From Sphingomonas hankookensis (GTDB lineage Bacteria; Pseudomonadota; Alphaproteobacteria; Sphingomonadales; Sphingomonadaceae), in assembly GCF_022664465.1 (NCBI RefSeq), contig NZ_JAKREV010000001.1:310001-374000 (forward strand): 64,000 nt of DNA. The letters run 5' to 3'. Below the pieces are notes generated by a model. The model did not search any database, was not told the DNA's origin, and worked only from the letters and a program-made list of their open reading frames with translations. Made by a program: the position numbers and the translations under genes. This document shows, piece after piece, positions 18,500-26,913 of this stretch; position 1 is the stretch's first letter; every line of letters begins with the position of its first letter.

Positions 18500-20695
18500 A
18501 TGACGACGAAAGGTCCGGGCTTGGCGACGAAACCTGATGCGGAGAATGTCGGGTCGCCGCTTGCTCCGTCGCCATCGGACCTTGGGCATGACCTGACCGT
18601 CTGCGATCGTGAGCCAATCCATATTCCAGGCGCAATCCAACCGCACGGCATGCTGCTGATCGTCGATCCGGCCAATGGCGCGATCGTCGGTGGCGCCGGC
18701 GAGGTCGCGACCCTGCTGGGGCCGGCGTGGCTCGGCGGATCGATCCACGACCTGATCGGCGATGCGGGTCTGGAACTGCTGCGGTCGACCGTCGCCGGGC
18801 CATTGGTACTTCGCCCGATCGACCGCGCCGAACTGTCGGTGGTCGCCAGCCGCGAAGGCAGGTTCTGGCTGATCGAACTGGAACCGGCCACGCCGGGCCA
18901 GCCGGGCACCGATGATGCGCTGACCTGGATCGAGCATGGCGGCGAGGAGTTTTCGCGCGCCGCCGATCTCGACGACCTGTGCGCGCGTGCTGCCGTGGTC
19001 TTTGCGCGGCTGACCGGGTTCGACCGGGTCATGATCTATCGCTTCCTCGACGATGATTCGGGGAAGGTCGTGGCCGAACGGCATGCGCCGGACATGCACG
19101 GGTTCCTGAACCACCATTTCCCGGCGTCGGACATTCCGCGACAGGCGCGCGCGCTCTACGTTCGTAACCGCGTGCGGGTCATTCCCGACGCCGCCTACGT
19201 CCCCGCACCGATCGTCGCGATCGATCCGGCGTTGCAGACGGTCGACCTGAGCGACGTCGGCGTGCGCGCGGTATCGCCGATCCACGTCCAGTATCTGCGC
19301 AACATGGGCGTCGCGGCATCGGCATCGGTGTCGATCATTAAGGACGGCATCCTGTGGGGCCTCGTCGCGTGCCACCACCGCAGCCCGCGCACCCTGTCCT
19401 ACCTCCAGCGCAAGACCTGCGAACTGATCGCCGCATCGTTCGCGCAACAGGTCGGCGCGAAAGAGGAAGCGTCCGAATATCGCGAGCGGCTGCGGCTGCG
19501 CACCGCCGAGGACGCGCTGGCGCAGCGGATGGCGCAGGAGGACGAGCCCGACAAGGTTGCCGCGGTGGTCGCCAACGATCTGCGCCGGCTGCTCGATGCC
19601 GATGGCTTCGTCCTGCAACGCGGCGCCTCGCTTCATACCAGCGGTCACGTGCCCTCGCAGGAAGCGGTCGCCGACATGCTCGACTGGGTACGGCGTCAGG
19701 GCAGCATCCTGCTCCACAGCGCCTCGCTCGAACAGCGTATGCCGGGCGCGCAGGCGCATCGCGACCTGGCGAGCGGGCTGCTGGCGATCACCCTGTCGGC
19801 GGACGAGCCGGTCGTGCTGCTATGGTTCCGGGCGGAGACGTTGCAGACGATCCAATGGGCGGGCGACCCGCACAAGGCGGTCGACCAGCGCGACGACCAG
19901 CCGCTGACCCCGCGGGCATCCTTCGCCGCGTGGAGCGAGGAAATCCGCGGCCGCGCCCGGCCATGGACTTCGGCGGAGGTGGAGGCGGCACACCGTCTGT
20001 CGCGCCTGCTGTTCGATGTCCGCCAGCGTCGGCGCATCGGTGAACTGAACCGCGAACTGACCCGTGCCGTCACCGACAAGGACGCGCTGCTCGCGCAGCA
20101 GGAGACATTGATAAAGGAAGTGAACCACCGCGTGCAGAACAGCCTGCAACTGGTGGTCGCGTTCCTGGCGATGCAGGCCAATGCCGAGAATGACGAGACG
20201 CTGACCCGCCATCTGGGCGAGGCGCAGCGGCGGCTCTCGGCGGTCGCGCTGGTCCATCGCCGGCTCTATTCCGACGACACCGTCACGGTCATCGACCTCG
20301 GCCGCTATATCGAGGACCTGCTGACCGAAATGCAGTCGTCGATGGGCGCGGAATGGACCGGTCGGGTGACGATGGACCTCGCCCCCCTGCTCGTCAGCGC
20401 CGACGCGGCGGTGCAGATTGGGCTGGTGCTGGTAGAACTGGTCATCAATGCCCAGAAATATGCCTATGGCGGCAAGGCCGGGCCGATCGCAGTGACGCTG
20501 GAGCGGTTCCGTAACCGCTTCCGCCTGACCGTCGCCGACCGTGGACAGGGGCGGACCGGCAACCGTACCGGTTTCGGCACACGCATGCTGACCGCGATGG
20601 TCAAGCGGCTCGACGGCACGATCGAGGAAAGCGACAACGCACCGGGGCTGCGGTTCACGGTGTCCGCGCCGATTGCGGTGCCCGAGGACGCGTAG
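18500..20695 (+). CDS. bphP: Bacteriophytochrome histidine kinase (PAS-GAF-PHY, HWE/HisKA_2)
   Basis: A 731-aa red/far-red photoreceptor. Cys35 in LTVCDREP is the N-terminal biliverdin-attachment cysteine typical of bacteriophytochromes, followed by IHIPGAIQPHG. The GAF domain has the chromophore-pocket motif PASDIPRQARALY and PIHVQYLRNMGV. A PHY domain (about 330-500) contains the RPWTSAE tongue-end region. The kinase is of the HisKA_2/HWE type: H-box EVNHRVQNSLQLV with His543 and a HATPase with VELVINAQKYAYGG. No receiver is fused and no response regulator lies next to it except the receiver of the upstream LOV kinase. No strong ribosome site precedes the ATG, so coupling to the upstream gene is possible. 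Confidence 0.95.
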   Translation: MTTKGPGLATKPDAENVGSPLAPSPSDLGHDLTVCDREPIHIPGAIQPHGMLLIVDPANGAIVGGAGEVATLLGPAWLGGSIHDLIGDAGLELLRSTVAGPLVLRPIDRAELSVVASREGRFWLIELEPATPGQPGTDDALTWIEHGGEEFSRAADLDDLCARAAVVFARLTGFDRVMIYRFLDDDSGKVVAERHAPDMHGFLNHHFPASDIPRQARALYVRNRVRVIPDAAYVPAPIVAIDPALQTVDLSDVGVRAVSPIHVQYLRNMGVAASASVSIIKDGILWGLVACHHRSPRTLSYLQRKTCELIAASFAQQVGAKEEASEYRERLRLRTAEDALAQRMAQEDEPDKVAAVVANDLRRLLDADGFVLQRGASLHTSGHVPSQEAVADMLDWVRRQGSILLHSASLEQRMPGAQAHRDLASGLLAITLSADEPVVLLWFRAETLQTIQWAGDPHKAVDQRDDQPLTPRASFAAWSEEIRGRARPWTSAEVEAAHRLSRLLFDVRQRRRIGELNRELTRAVTDKDALLAQQETLIKEVNHRVQNSLQLVVAFLAMQANAENDETLTRHLGEAQRRLSAVALVHRRLYSDDTVTVIDLGRYIEDLLTEMQSSMGAEWTGRVTMDLAPLLVSADAAVQIGLVLVELVINAQKYAYGGKAGPIAVTLERFRNRFRLTVADRGQGRTGNRTGFGTRMLTAMVKRLDGTIEESDNAPGLRFTVSAPIAVPEDA

Positions 20696-20730
20696 GCGAC
20701 GTCGACTTCCGCGCTTTCTTCATAAGATCG

Positions 20731-20810
20731 TCGCCCCAGCGCAGGCTGGGGCCTCTCGCGGCCAGGCGCGCTTTTGCCACGAAAATATCCCAGCCTTCGC
20801 TGGGATGACG
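20731..20810. repeat. Imperfect inverted pair of CCCAGCG-AGGCTGGG repeats
   Basis: TCGCCCCAGCGCAGGCTGGG on the left faces ATCCCAGCCTTCGCTGGGATGACG on the right, between the convergent ends of bphP and rplS. It is the same family as at 15724-15803. The rest of 20696-20919 holds no gene. Confidence 0.7.
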
Positions 20811-20919
20811 TGTGCGGCCGGACGGAGCCGCGTGGCGTTGTCGGCAGCGCGCAACCATGGCCCAGTTCGTCCCCCCGGACTTGATCCGGAGTGGCGAACG
20901 ACTGGTCGAGCCGCCCACG

Positions 20920-20952
20920 AAAAAGGGCGCGGTGACCTTCGCCACCGCGCCC
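20920..20952 (-). terminator. Rho-independent terminator of the trmD-rplS transcript
   Basis: On the minus strand GGGCGCGGTG and CACCGCGCCC form a perfect 10-bp stem with an 8-nt loop, followed directly by TTTTTC. It is 28 bp past the rplS stop codon, the best intrinsic terminator in the window. Confidence 0.9.
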
Positions 20953-20980
20953 CAGATCAGCGCAACTGCGCCCGCGCCGA

Positions 20981-21370
20981 TTACTCGGCGGCGGTCGCCT
21001 TCGGCGGACGCGGATCGCGGCGTTCGGCGATACGCGCCGACTTGCCGGTGCGACCGCGCAGATAATAGAGCTTCGCACGACGCACGACGCCGCGACGCAC
21101 GACGTCGATCGAATCGATGTTCGGCGAATAGAGCGGGAACACGCGCTCGACGCCTTCGCCGAAGCTCATCTTGCGGACGGTGAACGACGAACCCATGCCG
21201 GCGTTCGACCGGGCGATGCACACGCCTTCGTAGTTCTGTACGCGGGTCCGCTCGCCTTCGACGACCTTCACGCCGACCTTGAGGGTATCGCCGGCGCGAA
21301 ATTCGGGGATCGACTTCGATTCGAGGAACTTGGCGATCTGTTCCGCTTCGAGCGTCTGGAGGAGGTTCAT
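20981..21370 (-). CDS. rplS: 50S ribosomal protein L19
   Basis: A 129-aa ribosomal protein at the 30S-50S interface. The N-terminus ([14 protein letters not shown]), [28 protein letters not shown] and [11 protein letters not shown] are diagnostic; a short Pro/Ala tail is added as in other alphaproteobacteria. It lies 5 bp after trmD and ends in a strong terminator, so it closes this transcript. Confidence 0.97.
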   Translation of the reverse strand: MNLLQTLEAEQIAKFLESKSIPEFRAGDTLKVGVKVVEGERTRVQNYEGVCIARSNAGMGSSFTVRKMSFGEGVERVFPLYSPNIDSIDVVRRGVVRRAKLYYLRGRTGKSARIAERRDPRPPKATAAE

Positions 21371-21375
21371 TTCAC

Positions 21376-22104
21376 TTAACCTTCATTCTCTTCGTGCGCG
21401 CCAGAGGGCGACTGGACCCGAGCGTCGACGTGACGCTCCCACAGATCCGGCCGCCATAGCCGTGTGTCGGATTCCGATCGTGCCTTGCGCCACGCCGCGA
21501 TCCTCGCATGATCCCCCGATCGCAACACTTCGGGGATCACACGCCCTTCCCATTCAGCAGGTCGGGTATATTGAGGATATTCGAGAAGGCCGCTTTCGAA
21601 GCTCTCCTCGATACCACTCGAAGCCGCGCCCATTACGCCGGGAAGCAGCCGAACGCAAGCATCGAGCAGCACCAGCGCGCCCATTTCGCCACCCGACAGC
21701 ACGTAATCGCCGATCGCGACGGGTTCGATGGCGCGGGCGTCGAACAGGCGTTCGTCGAACCCTTCGAACCGGCCGCACAGCACGATCGCGCCGGGTCCGT
21801 CGGCAAGGGCGCGGACGCGCGCCTGCGTCAGCGGTCGCCCGCGCGGAGTCATCGCCAGCACCGGCCGCCCGTCGCTGACGCTGTCGAGCGCCGACGCCAG
21901 CACATCGGCGCGCAGCACCATCCCCGCCCCGCCCCCGGCCGGCGTATCGTCGACCGAGCGATGCTTGTCGGTCGCGAAGTCGCGAATCTGCACCGTTTCT
22001 AGCGACCAGCGCTCCTCGCGCAGCGCACGCCCGGCCAGCGACAGGCCGAGCGGTCCGGGAAACATCTCTGGGTACAGGGTGAGGATCGTGGCGGCGAACG
22101 GCAT
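21376..22104 (-). CDS. trmD: tRNA (guanine(37)-N1)-methyltransferase
   Basis: A 242-aa SPOUT-class enzyme that makes m1G37 in tRNAs and so prevents +1 frameshifting. Motifs are [14 protein letters not shown] at the start, [24 protein letters not shown], and the trefoil-knot SAM loop [14 protein letters not shown]. The Met at 22104 matches the usual N-terminus; an upstream in-frame extension is not conserved and would overlap the start region of the opposite-strand gene. It precedes rplS as usual, but its normal upstream neighbour rimM is 1.9 kb away. Confidence 0.97.
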   Translation of the reverse strand: MPFAATILTLYPEMFPGPLGLSLAGRALREERWSLETVQIRDFATDKHRSVDDTPAGGGAGMVLRADVLASALDSVSDGRPVLAMTPRGRPLTQARVRALADGPGAIVLCGRFEGFDERLFDARAIEPVAIGDYVLSGGEMGALVLLDACVRLLPGVMGAASSGIEESFESGLLEYPQYTRPAEWEGRVIPEVLRSGDHARIAAWRKARSESDTRLWRPDLWERHVDARVQSPSGAHEENEG

Positions 22105-22168
22105 GGGCGACAGCCTGTGCCTGCATGTCGCTGGGAACGAAAGCCCTTCGCGCGTCATTTGCGTGTCC

Positions 22169-23110
22169 ATGCCGACCCCTGACCCCGTTTCCCGCCCGGA
22201 CGCGATCGACTGCGCGATCATCGGCGCCGGCCCTGCCGGGCTGACCGCTGCGATCTATCTCGCGCGCTTCCACCTTTCGATCCGGATGTTCGATTGCGGA
22301 TCGAGCCGCGCGGCGACGATCCCGCGCACGCACAATCATGCCGGCTATCCCGGCGGCATCGCAGGGACGGAACTGCTCGCGAAAATGCACGAGCAGGCGC
22401 GCGATTTCGGTGCGACGTGCGAGGCGGCGACCGTCACCGCGATCGAGCGTGATGGCGAGGACTTCGTCGTGCGGACCGATGGCGGCACGCTCGCCGCACG
22501 CACCGTGCTGCTGGCGACCGGAGTGGTGAACCACCGGCCGAAGGGGCTCGACGATGCGACGCACGATGCGGCGCTGGCCCGCGGCTTGCTGCGCTACTGC
22601 CCGATCTGCGACGGCTATGAAGTGACTGACCGTCGGGTCGGGGTGATCGGGACCAGCCAGCACGGGATGCGCGAGGCGCTGTTCCTGCGCGGTTATACCG
22701 CCGACGTCACGCTGATCGCGCCCGACAGCGACCATGACCTCGACGACACCTGTCTCGACGCGCTCGACCGGGCCGGGGTACGGCGGGTCGACGGGCCGTG
22801 CGGCGACTATCGCATCGATGGCGAGCGGTTCGTCGTCCGGACCGCGACCGGGGACCTCGCGTTCGACAGCGTCTATCCTGCGCTCGGATCGCGGATCCGC
22901 TCCGAACTGGCGGTCGCCGCCGGCGCGCGGGCGAGCGAGGACGGGTGTCTGGAGGTCGACGATCATCAGCGGACCTCGGTCCCCGGCCTGTTCGCCGCCG
23001 GCGATGTGGTGAAGGGGTTGGACCAGATCAGCCACGCCATGGGTGAGGCCGGCGTTGCCGCCACCACCATCCGCAACCTGCTGGCCGAACGTCGCCCGAT
23101 CCGGCGGTAG
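22169..23110 (+). CDS. Thioredoxin-reductase-like FAD-dependent oxidoreductase
   Basis: A 313-aa pyridine-nucleotide-disulfide oxidoreductase. The FAD-binding loop [19 protein letters not shown] is near the N-terminus. The redox motif [10 protein letters not shown] contains Cys144 and Cys147, as in thioredoxin reductases, and the second FAD motif is [11 protein letters not shown]. The NADPH-binding loop, [16 protein letters not shown], is unusual because it has GTSQHG where GxGxxA is normal; this may alter the cofactor or activity. It is the first of three rightward genes inserted between trmD and rimM. The true housekeeping TrxB is probably elsewhere. Confidence 0.85.
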   Translation: MPTPDPVSRPDAIDCAIIGAGPAGLTAAIYLARFHLSIRMFDCGSSRAATIPRTHNHAGYPGGIAGTELLAKMHEQARDFGATCEAATVTAIERDGEDFVVRTDGGTLAARTVLLATGVVNHRPKGLDDATHDAALARGLLRYCPICDGYEVTDRRVGVIGTSQHGMREALFLRGYTADVTLIAPDSDHDLDDTCLDALDRAGVRRVDGPCGDYRIDGERFVVRTATGDLAFDSVYPALGSRIRSELAVAAGARASEDGCLEVDDHQRTSVPGLFAAGDVVKGLDQISHAMGEAGVAATTIRNLLAERRPIRR

Positions 23111-23151
23111 CGACTTGCCGACCATCGCGGCGGCGGTTAGCCCTTACGGCA

Positions 23152-23586
23152 ATGTCGAAACGCCTGCTCCTGATCGCAGCCCTCCTGCTGACCGTGCCAG
23201 CACAGGCGCAGTCGTTCGACCGTATTCTCGCCGCCGCGGCCGAGCGGGAAGCCGCGCGCAGCTGTTCGGAGGGCGCCGACGAGATCGTGGTGTGCGGTGA
23301 CCGGGATCGCGGCGACCGTTTTCGCCTGCCCCTGCCGACCGTGCGCGAGGTGGGCGAACAGGGCGCGGTGGTCGGCGAAGTGCCGCCGCCATCGGTCGAG
23401 AATCCGTTCCTGTCGGGATGCGGCATGTTCCGTGGGCAACGCCGCTGTTCGAAGCGCGAGGCGGAAGGCTATGGCTATGGCCGTGGGCGCGATCCGCTGA
23501 CGCTGGTCGGGCGGCTCGTGACCGTGCTGGTCGATCCCGATGCGGAGATAGGTCCGCCCGCGACCGTACCACCGCGAAACAGGTAA
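23152..23586 (+). CDS. Small exported protein of unknown function
   Basis: A 144-aa protein not recognised. It has a clear signal peptide (MSKRLLLIAALLLTVPAQAQ), then a region with two cysteine pairs (ARSCSEGADEIVVCGD and GCGMFRGQRRCSKRE), a Gly/Tyr-rich patch and a hydrophobic stretch LTLVGRLVTVLVD. The EIVVCG motif recurs in many small sphingomonad secreted proteins. It lies 41 bp after the reductase and 51 bp before the BLUF gene on the same strand. Confidence 0.7.
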   Translation: MSKRLLLIAALLLTVPAQAQSFDRILAAAAEREAARSCSEGADEIVVCGDRDRGDRFRLPLPTVREVGEQGAVVGEVPPPSVENPFLSGCGMFRGQRRCSKREAEGYGYGRGRDPLTLVGRLVTVLVDPDAEIGPPATVPPRNR

Positions 23587-23637
23587 TCGTTACGCGACGG
23601 ACTTGATCGGCGCCCACGGGGACCGTATCCGAACCCC

Positions 23638-24033
23638 GTGACCGAGACGCTCTTTCGCCAGCTTTTCTATACCAGCCGCAGTATGCCCGGGGTCGATGTC
23701 GACCACATCCTGCAACAGTCCCGCCACAATAATGCGGTGGACGGCATCACCGGCCTGTTATGGCACGATGGCACGCATTTCCTGCAGGTGATCGAGGGCC
23801 CGGACTCCAGCGTCGCCGAAACCTATGCCCGGATTGCCAACGATCCGCGTCACAGCGAACTGACGATCCTGTCGGATCGCCCGGTCGAAAAGCGCGAGTT
23901 CGGCTATTGGAGCATGGAGCGGGCCACCCGCTCGCTGAATGACGGCGAGGCCGTTCTCGCGCGGATCGAACGGCGGCTCGCCGGCGCGCCCGAAGCGTTG
24001 CGCGCGGCCTTCACCGCCGCGGCGCAGCGATAG
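23638..24033 (+). CDS. BLUF-domain blue-light photoreceptor (stand-alone)
   Basis: A 131-aa flavin-binding light sensor. Key BLUF residues are all in register: Tyr11 (LFYTSRS), Asn32 (NNAVDGITGLL), Gln50 (FLQVIEG) and the Trp91/Met93 pair (YWSMER), with the same Gln-Trp spacing (41) as AppA. No output domain is attached, so it must act through a protein partner. The GTG start is used because the Tyr must lie about ten residues in. It ends 3 bp before the convergent rimM stop. Confidence 0.93.
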   Translation: MTETLFRQLFYTSRSMPGVDVDHILQQSRHNNAVDGITGLLWHDGTHFLQVIEGPDSSVAETYARIANDPRHSELTILSDRPVEKREFGYWSMERATRSLNDGEAVLARIERRLAGAPEALRAAFTAAAQR

Positions 24034-24036
24034 GGT

Positions 24037-24618
24037 TCAATCGACCGCGAACAGCGCGTCGACCACCAGCCGTTCGCCGTTCCATTCGGGTACGGCATGC
24101 GGCTGCATCGGCACCATGAAGCGTTTGCCGCCGGGCCGTTCGATTTCGATCACGTCGCCCGCGCCGAAATCGTCGATCGCGACGACGTGGCCCAGCGGCT
24201 CGCCCTCGCTCGACACGGCGGGCAGGCCCAGCAGGTCGGCGTGATAATATTCGCCCTCGGCCAGCGGCGGCAGCTGGTCGCGTGCGATCCACAGCTCGGT
24301 GCCGCGCATCGCTTCCGCCTTCGTGCGGTCGGCAATCTCGCGGAACCTGCCGATCATGCCGTTGGTGGCGGGACGCACCGACACGAGGGTCAGTGCGCCG
24401 CCATTCAGCGCCGGATAAGCCGACAGGTCGTCGGTGAACAGCTTCAGCCGCACCTCGCCCGCCAGCCCATGCGCGCCAGCGATCGCCGCCAGCACCACGC
24501 GGCTGCGATCCGCCGCCGGTTCAGGCGTCGGGCGAGCCTTCACCGCCGCTGGGGGCGTCGTCGCGCCCTTCGGCGGGTTCTTCCGCCGATTGGCCGAGGT
24601 TGCTGGCGTCTTCGTCAT
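24037..24618 (-). CDS. rimM: Ribosome maturation factor RimM
   Basis: A 193-aa 16S rRNA processing factor. The core begins VVLAAIAGAHGLAGEVRLKLFTDD, followed by the PRC-barrel with YYHADLLGLPAV and DFGAGDVIEIERPGGK, and ends with VPMQPHAVPEW. The first ~38 residues are a Lys/Pro/Ala-rich extension with weak support; internal starts are possible. It lies downstream of rpsP but its usual downstream neighbour trmD is displaced by an opposite-strand module. Confidence 0.93.
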   Translation of the reverse strand: MTKTPATSANRRKNPPKGATTPPAAVKARPTPEPAADRSRVVLAAIAGAHGLAGEVRLKLFTDDLSAYPALNGGALTLVSVRPATNGMIGRFREIADRTKAEAMRGTELWIARDQLPPLAEGEYYHADLLGLPAVSSEGEPLGHVVAIDDFGAGDVIEIERPGGKRFMVPMQPHAVPEWNGERLVVDALFAVD

Positions 24619-24697
24619 GGCTTGGCTGTTCTTCGGGATCGATCATCGGTCATGCTCCTGCTCGTAGCGAACAGGAACGCACGACCGCGACCGAAAG

Positions 24698-24729
24698 GTG
24701 CCGGCGCGCCCCGAAAGGCACACCGGCAC
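24698..24729 (-). other. Hairpin between rpsP and rimM
   Basis: GTGCCGG and CCGGCAC pair around an 18-nt loop in the intergenic spacer. On the minus strand it is followed by CTTTCG rather than a U-run. It might stabilise or attenuate the rpsP message. Function unproven. Confidence 0.3.
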
Positions 24730-24735
24730 TCGCCC

Positions 24736-25119
24736 TTATGCTTCGGCGGTTTCGGCCGGAGCGGCGGCGGCTTCTTCAGCGGCCTTCGCCTTTTCGGCAC
24801 GCTCTTCTGCGCGCTCGACGGCCTTCTCGCCCGGCTTGCCCTTGGTCGGGTTGTTGCGAGCGGCACGTTCCTTCACGCCGGCCTTGTCGAGGAAACGGGC
24901 GACGCGATCGGTCGGCTGCGCGCCAACGCCCAGCCAGTGGGTCGCACGCTCGGCGTCGAGCACGACGCGCTTTTCGTCTTCCTTGCCCAGCAGCGGGTTG
25001 TAGGTGCCGATCTTCTCGATGAAGCGGCCGTCGCGCGGGCTGCGCGCGTCGGCGACGACGATGCGGTAATACGGACGCTTCTTCGAGCCACCACGCGACA
25101 GACGGATGCTGAGTGCCAT
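24736..25119 (-). CDS. rpsP: 30S ribosomal protein S16
   Basis: A 127-aa ribosomal protein; the first ~80 residues match the family ([53 protein letters not shown]). A ~45-residue Ala/Glu/Lys-rich tail makes it longer than the usual 80-90 aa, as seen in several alphaproteobacteria. It is 47 bp downstream of ffh. Confidence 0.97.
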   Translation of the reverse strand: MALSIRLSRGGSKKRPYYRIVVADARSPRDGRFIEKIGTYNPLLGKEDEKRVVLDAERATHWLGVGAQPTDRVARFLDKAGVKERAARNNPTKGKPGEKAVERAEERAEKAKAAEEAAAAPAETAEA

Positions 25120-25166
25120 TATTCTTCTTCCTTCGTTGGTCTGCGTAAGCCGGTTCCGACCGGCAG

Positions 25167-26669
25167 TTACTTCTTCTTGATAAGGTTTTCGAAGCCGGGG
25201 GGCAGTTGCGGCATGCCGCCGCCCATCCCGCCACCGCCAAGCCCGGGCAGGCCTGGCATTTCGCCACCGGCCTTGCCCATGAGATCGCCGAGGCCGGGAC
25301 CGCCGAGCGCGTTGCCAAGGCCGCCCATGCCGCCCTTGCCCAGCATCGCCATCATGCCCTTGATGCCGCCCATCTTCTTGAGCTTCTTCATCGCGGTCTG
25401 CATTTCCTGGTGCATCTTCAACAATTTGTTGATGTCCTGCACCGTCGTGCCCGACCCCTTGGCAATGCGGATCTTGCGCTTGGCATTGATCAGTTCGGGC
25501 TTGGCGCGTTCCTTCACGGTCATCGACGTGATCATCGCGTCCATGCGCAGCAGGATCTTTTCATCCACCGCGCCCGACGCCATCGCCGCCTGCGCCTTCT
25601 TCATGCCGGGGATCATGCCGGCAAGCGCGCCCAGGCCACCCATGCGCCGCATCTGTGCCAGCTGCCCGCGCAGGTCGTTCATGTCGAACTGACCCTTGGC
25701 AAGGCGACCGGCCATCCGCTCGGCATCTTCGGCCTCGATCGACTGCGCGGCCTTTTCGACCAGCGACACGACGTCGCCCATGCCGAGGATACGGCCGGCA
25801 ACGCGCTTCGGGTGGAACGGCTCGATCGCGTCCAGCTTTTCGCCGGTGCCCGCGAACTTGATCGGCTTGCCGGTAACGGCGCGCATCGACAGCGCGGCGC
25901 CACCGCGCGCATCGCCGTCCATGCGGGTCAGGATGACGCCGGTCAGCGGCACCTGTTCGGAGAAATTCTGCGCGACGTTGACCGCGTCCTGACCGGTCAG
26001 CGAGTCGACGACCAGCAACGTCTCGTTCGGGCGCGCGATGTCCGAGACGGCCTTCATCTCGTCCATCAGCGCCTGATCGACGTGCAGGCGACCCGCGGTA
26101 TCGAGCATGACGACGTCGAAGCCCTGCAGCTTCGCCGACTGCAGCGCACGCCGGGCGATATCGACCGGCTGCTGCCCCGCCACGATCGGCAGCGTCGCGA
26201 CATCGACCTGGGTGCCCAGCACCGCCAGCTGTTCCTGCGCCGCCGGGCGATTGACGTCGAGCGACGCCATCATCACCTTCTTGCCCTCGCGCTTCGACAG
26301 CAGCTTGGCGAGCTTGGCGGTGGTCGTCGTCTTGCCCGACCCCTGAAGCCCGACCAGCATGATGACCGCGGGCGGGGTGACGGCGACGTCCAGCTCGGCC
26401 GTGTCCGACCCCAGCATGTCGACCAGCGCGTCATGGACGATCTTGACGACCTGCTGTCCCGGCGTGATCGATCGCAACACGTTCTGGCCGACGGCGACCT
26501 CGGTCGCCTTTTCGACGAACTCGCGCGCGACCGGCAACGCCACATCGGCTTCGAGCAGCGCCACGCGGACTTCGCGCATCGCGGTGCGGACATCGGCTTC
26601 GGTCAGCGCGCCGCGACCGCGCAGGCGATCGAACACCCCTCCCAGCCGGTCACTCAGACTTTCGAACAC
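25167..26669 (-). CDS. ffh: Signal recognition particle protein Ffh
   Basis: A 500-aa GTPase that binds signal sequences and SRP RNA. The N and G domains contain the P-loop [30 protein letters not shown] and [10 protein letters not shown]. The C-terminal M domain is Met/Gly-rich ([17 protein letters not shown]). Its receptor FtsY is encoded 3.7 kb away in the window on the opposite strand. It leads the leftward ffh-rpsP-rimM transcript. Confidence 0.98.
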   Translation of the reverse strand: MFESLSDRLGGVFDRLRGRGALTEADVRTAMREVRVALLEADVALPVAREFVEKATEVAVGQNVLRSITPGQQVVKIVHDALVDMLGSDTAELDVAVTPPAVIMLVGLQGSGKTTTTAKLAKLLSKREGKKVMMASLDVNRPAAQEQLAVLGTQVDVATLPIVAGQQPVDIARRALQSAKLQGFDVVMLDTAGRLHVDQALMDEMKAVSDIARPNETLLVVDSLTGQDAVNVAQNFSEQVPLTGVILTRMDGDARGGAALSMRAVTGKPIKFAGTGEKLDAIEPFHPKRVAGRILGMGDVVSLVEKAAQSIEAEDAERMAGRLAKGQFDMNDLRGQLAQMRRMGGLGALAGMIPGMKKAQAAMASGAVDEKILLRMDAMITSMTVKERAKPELINAKRKIRIAKGSGTTVQDINKLLKMHQEMQTAMKKLKKMGGIKGMMAMLGKGGMGGLGNALGGPGLGDLMGKAGGEMPGLPGLGGGGMGGGMPQLPPGFENLIKKK

Positions 26670-26716
26670 GCGGTCACTCCACTCGTGGCGCCGTCCGAAA
26701 AACGCTCAAGCAAAAC

Positions 26717-26748
26717 ACGCCGGCGGACGAAACCTCGTCGGCCGGCGT
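26717..26748 (-). promoter_or_regulatory. Strong hairpin followed by TGTTTTGC in the ffh leader
   Basis: ACGCCGGC/GCCGGCGT with an inner GACGA/TCGTC stem folds on the minus strand 48 bp upstream of the ffh start and is followed by GTGTTTTGC. It looks like a weak intrinsic terminator placed in a leader, so attenuation is possible. The upstream gene is divergent, so it cannot terminate a preceding gene on this strand. Confidence 0.4.
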
Positions 26749-26913
26749 CGCCCGTGGGCGGCAATGCTGAAACGATTCCTGACGGAAACGATCCGGGGCC
26801 TATAAACCAACATGTGCCTCCATGCAACCCACGGCGACCGGAGCGTCACATACGGCAGACTGATCCGCGCCTTTAACACCTTCTACACCGATCCGCGCCG
26901 ATAACGGCCCGGC

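Noticed and set aside
21554..23125. Long leftward frame opposite the Trx-reductase-like gene and running into trmD
   Set aside because: Out of frame with trmD and antisense to a gene with intact FAD and CPIC motifs.
25206..26876. A long rightward frame opposite ffh
   Set aside because: It is an antisense frame of a GC-rich gene; Ffh on the other strand has all its motifs.
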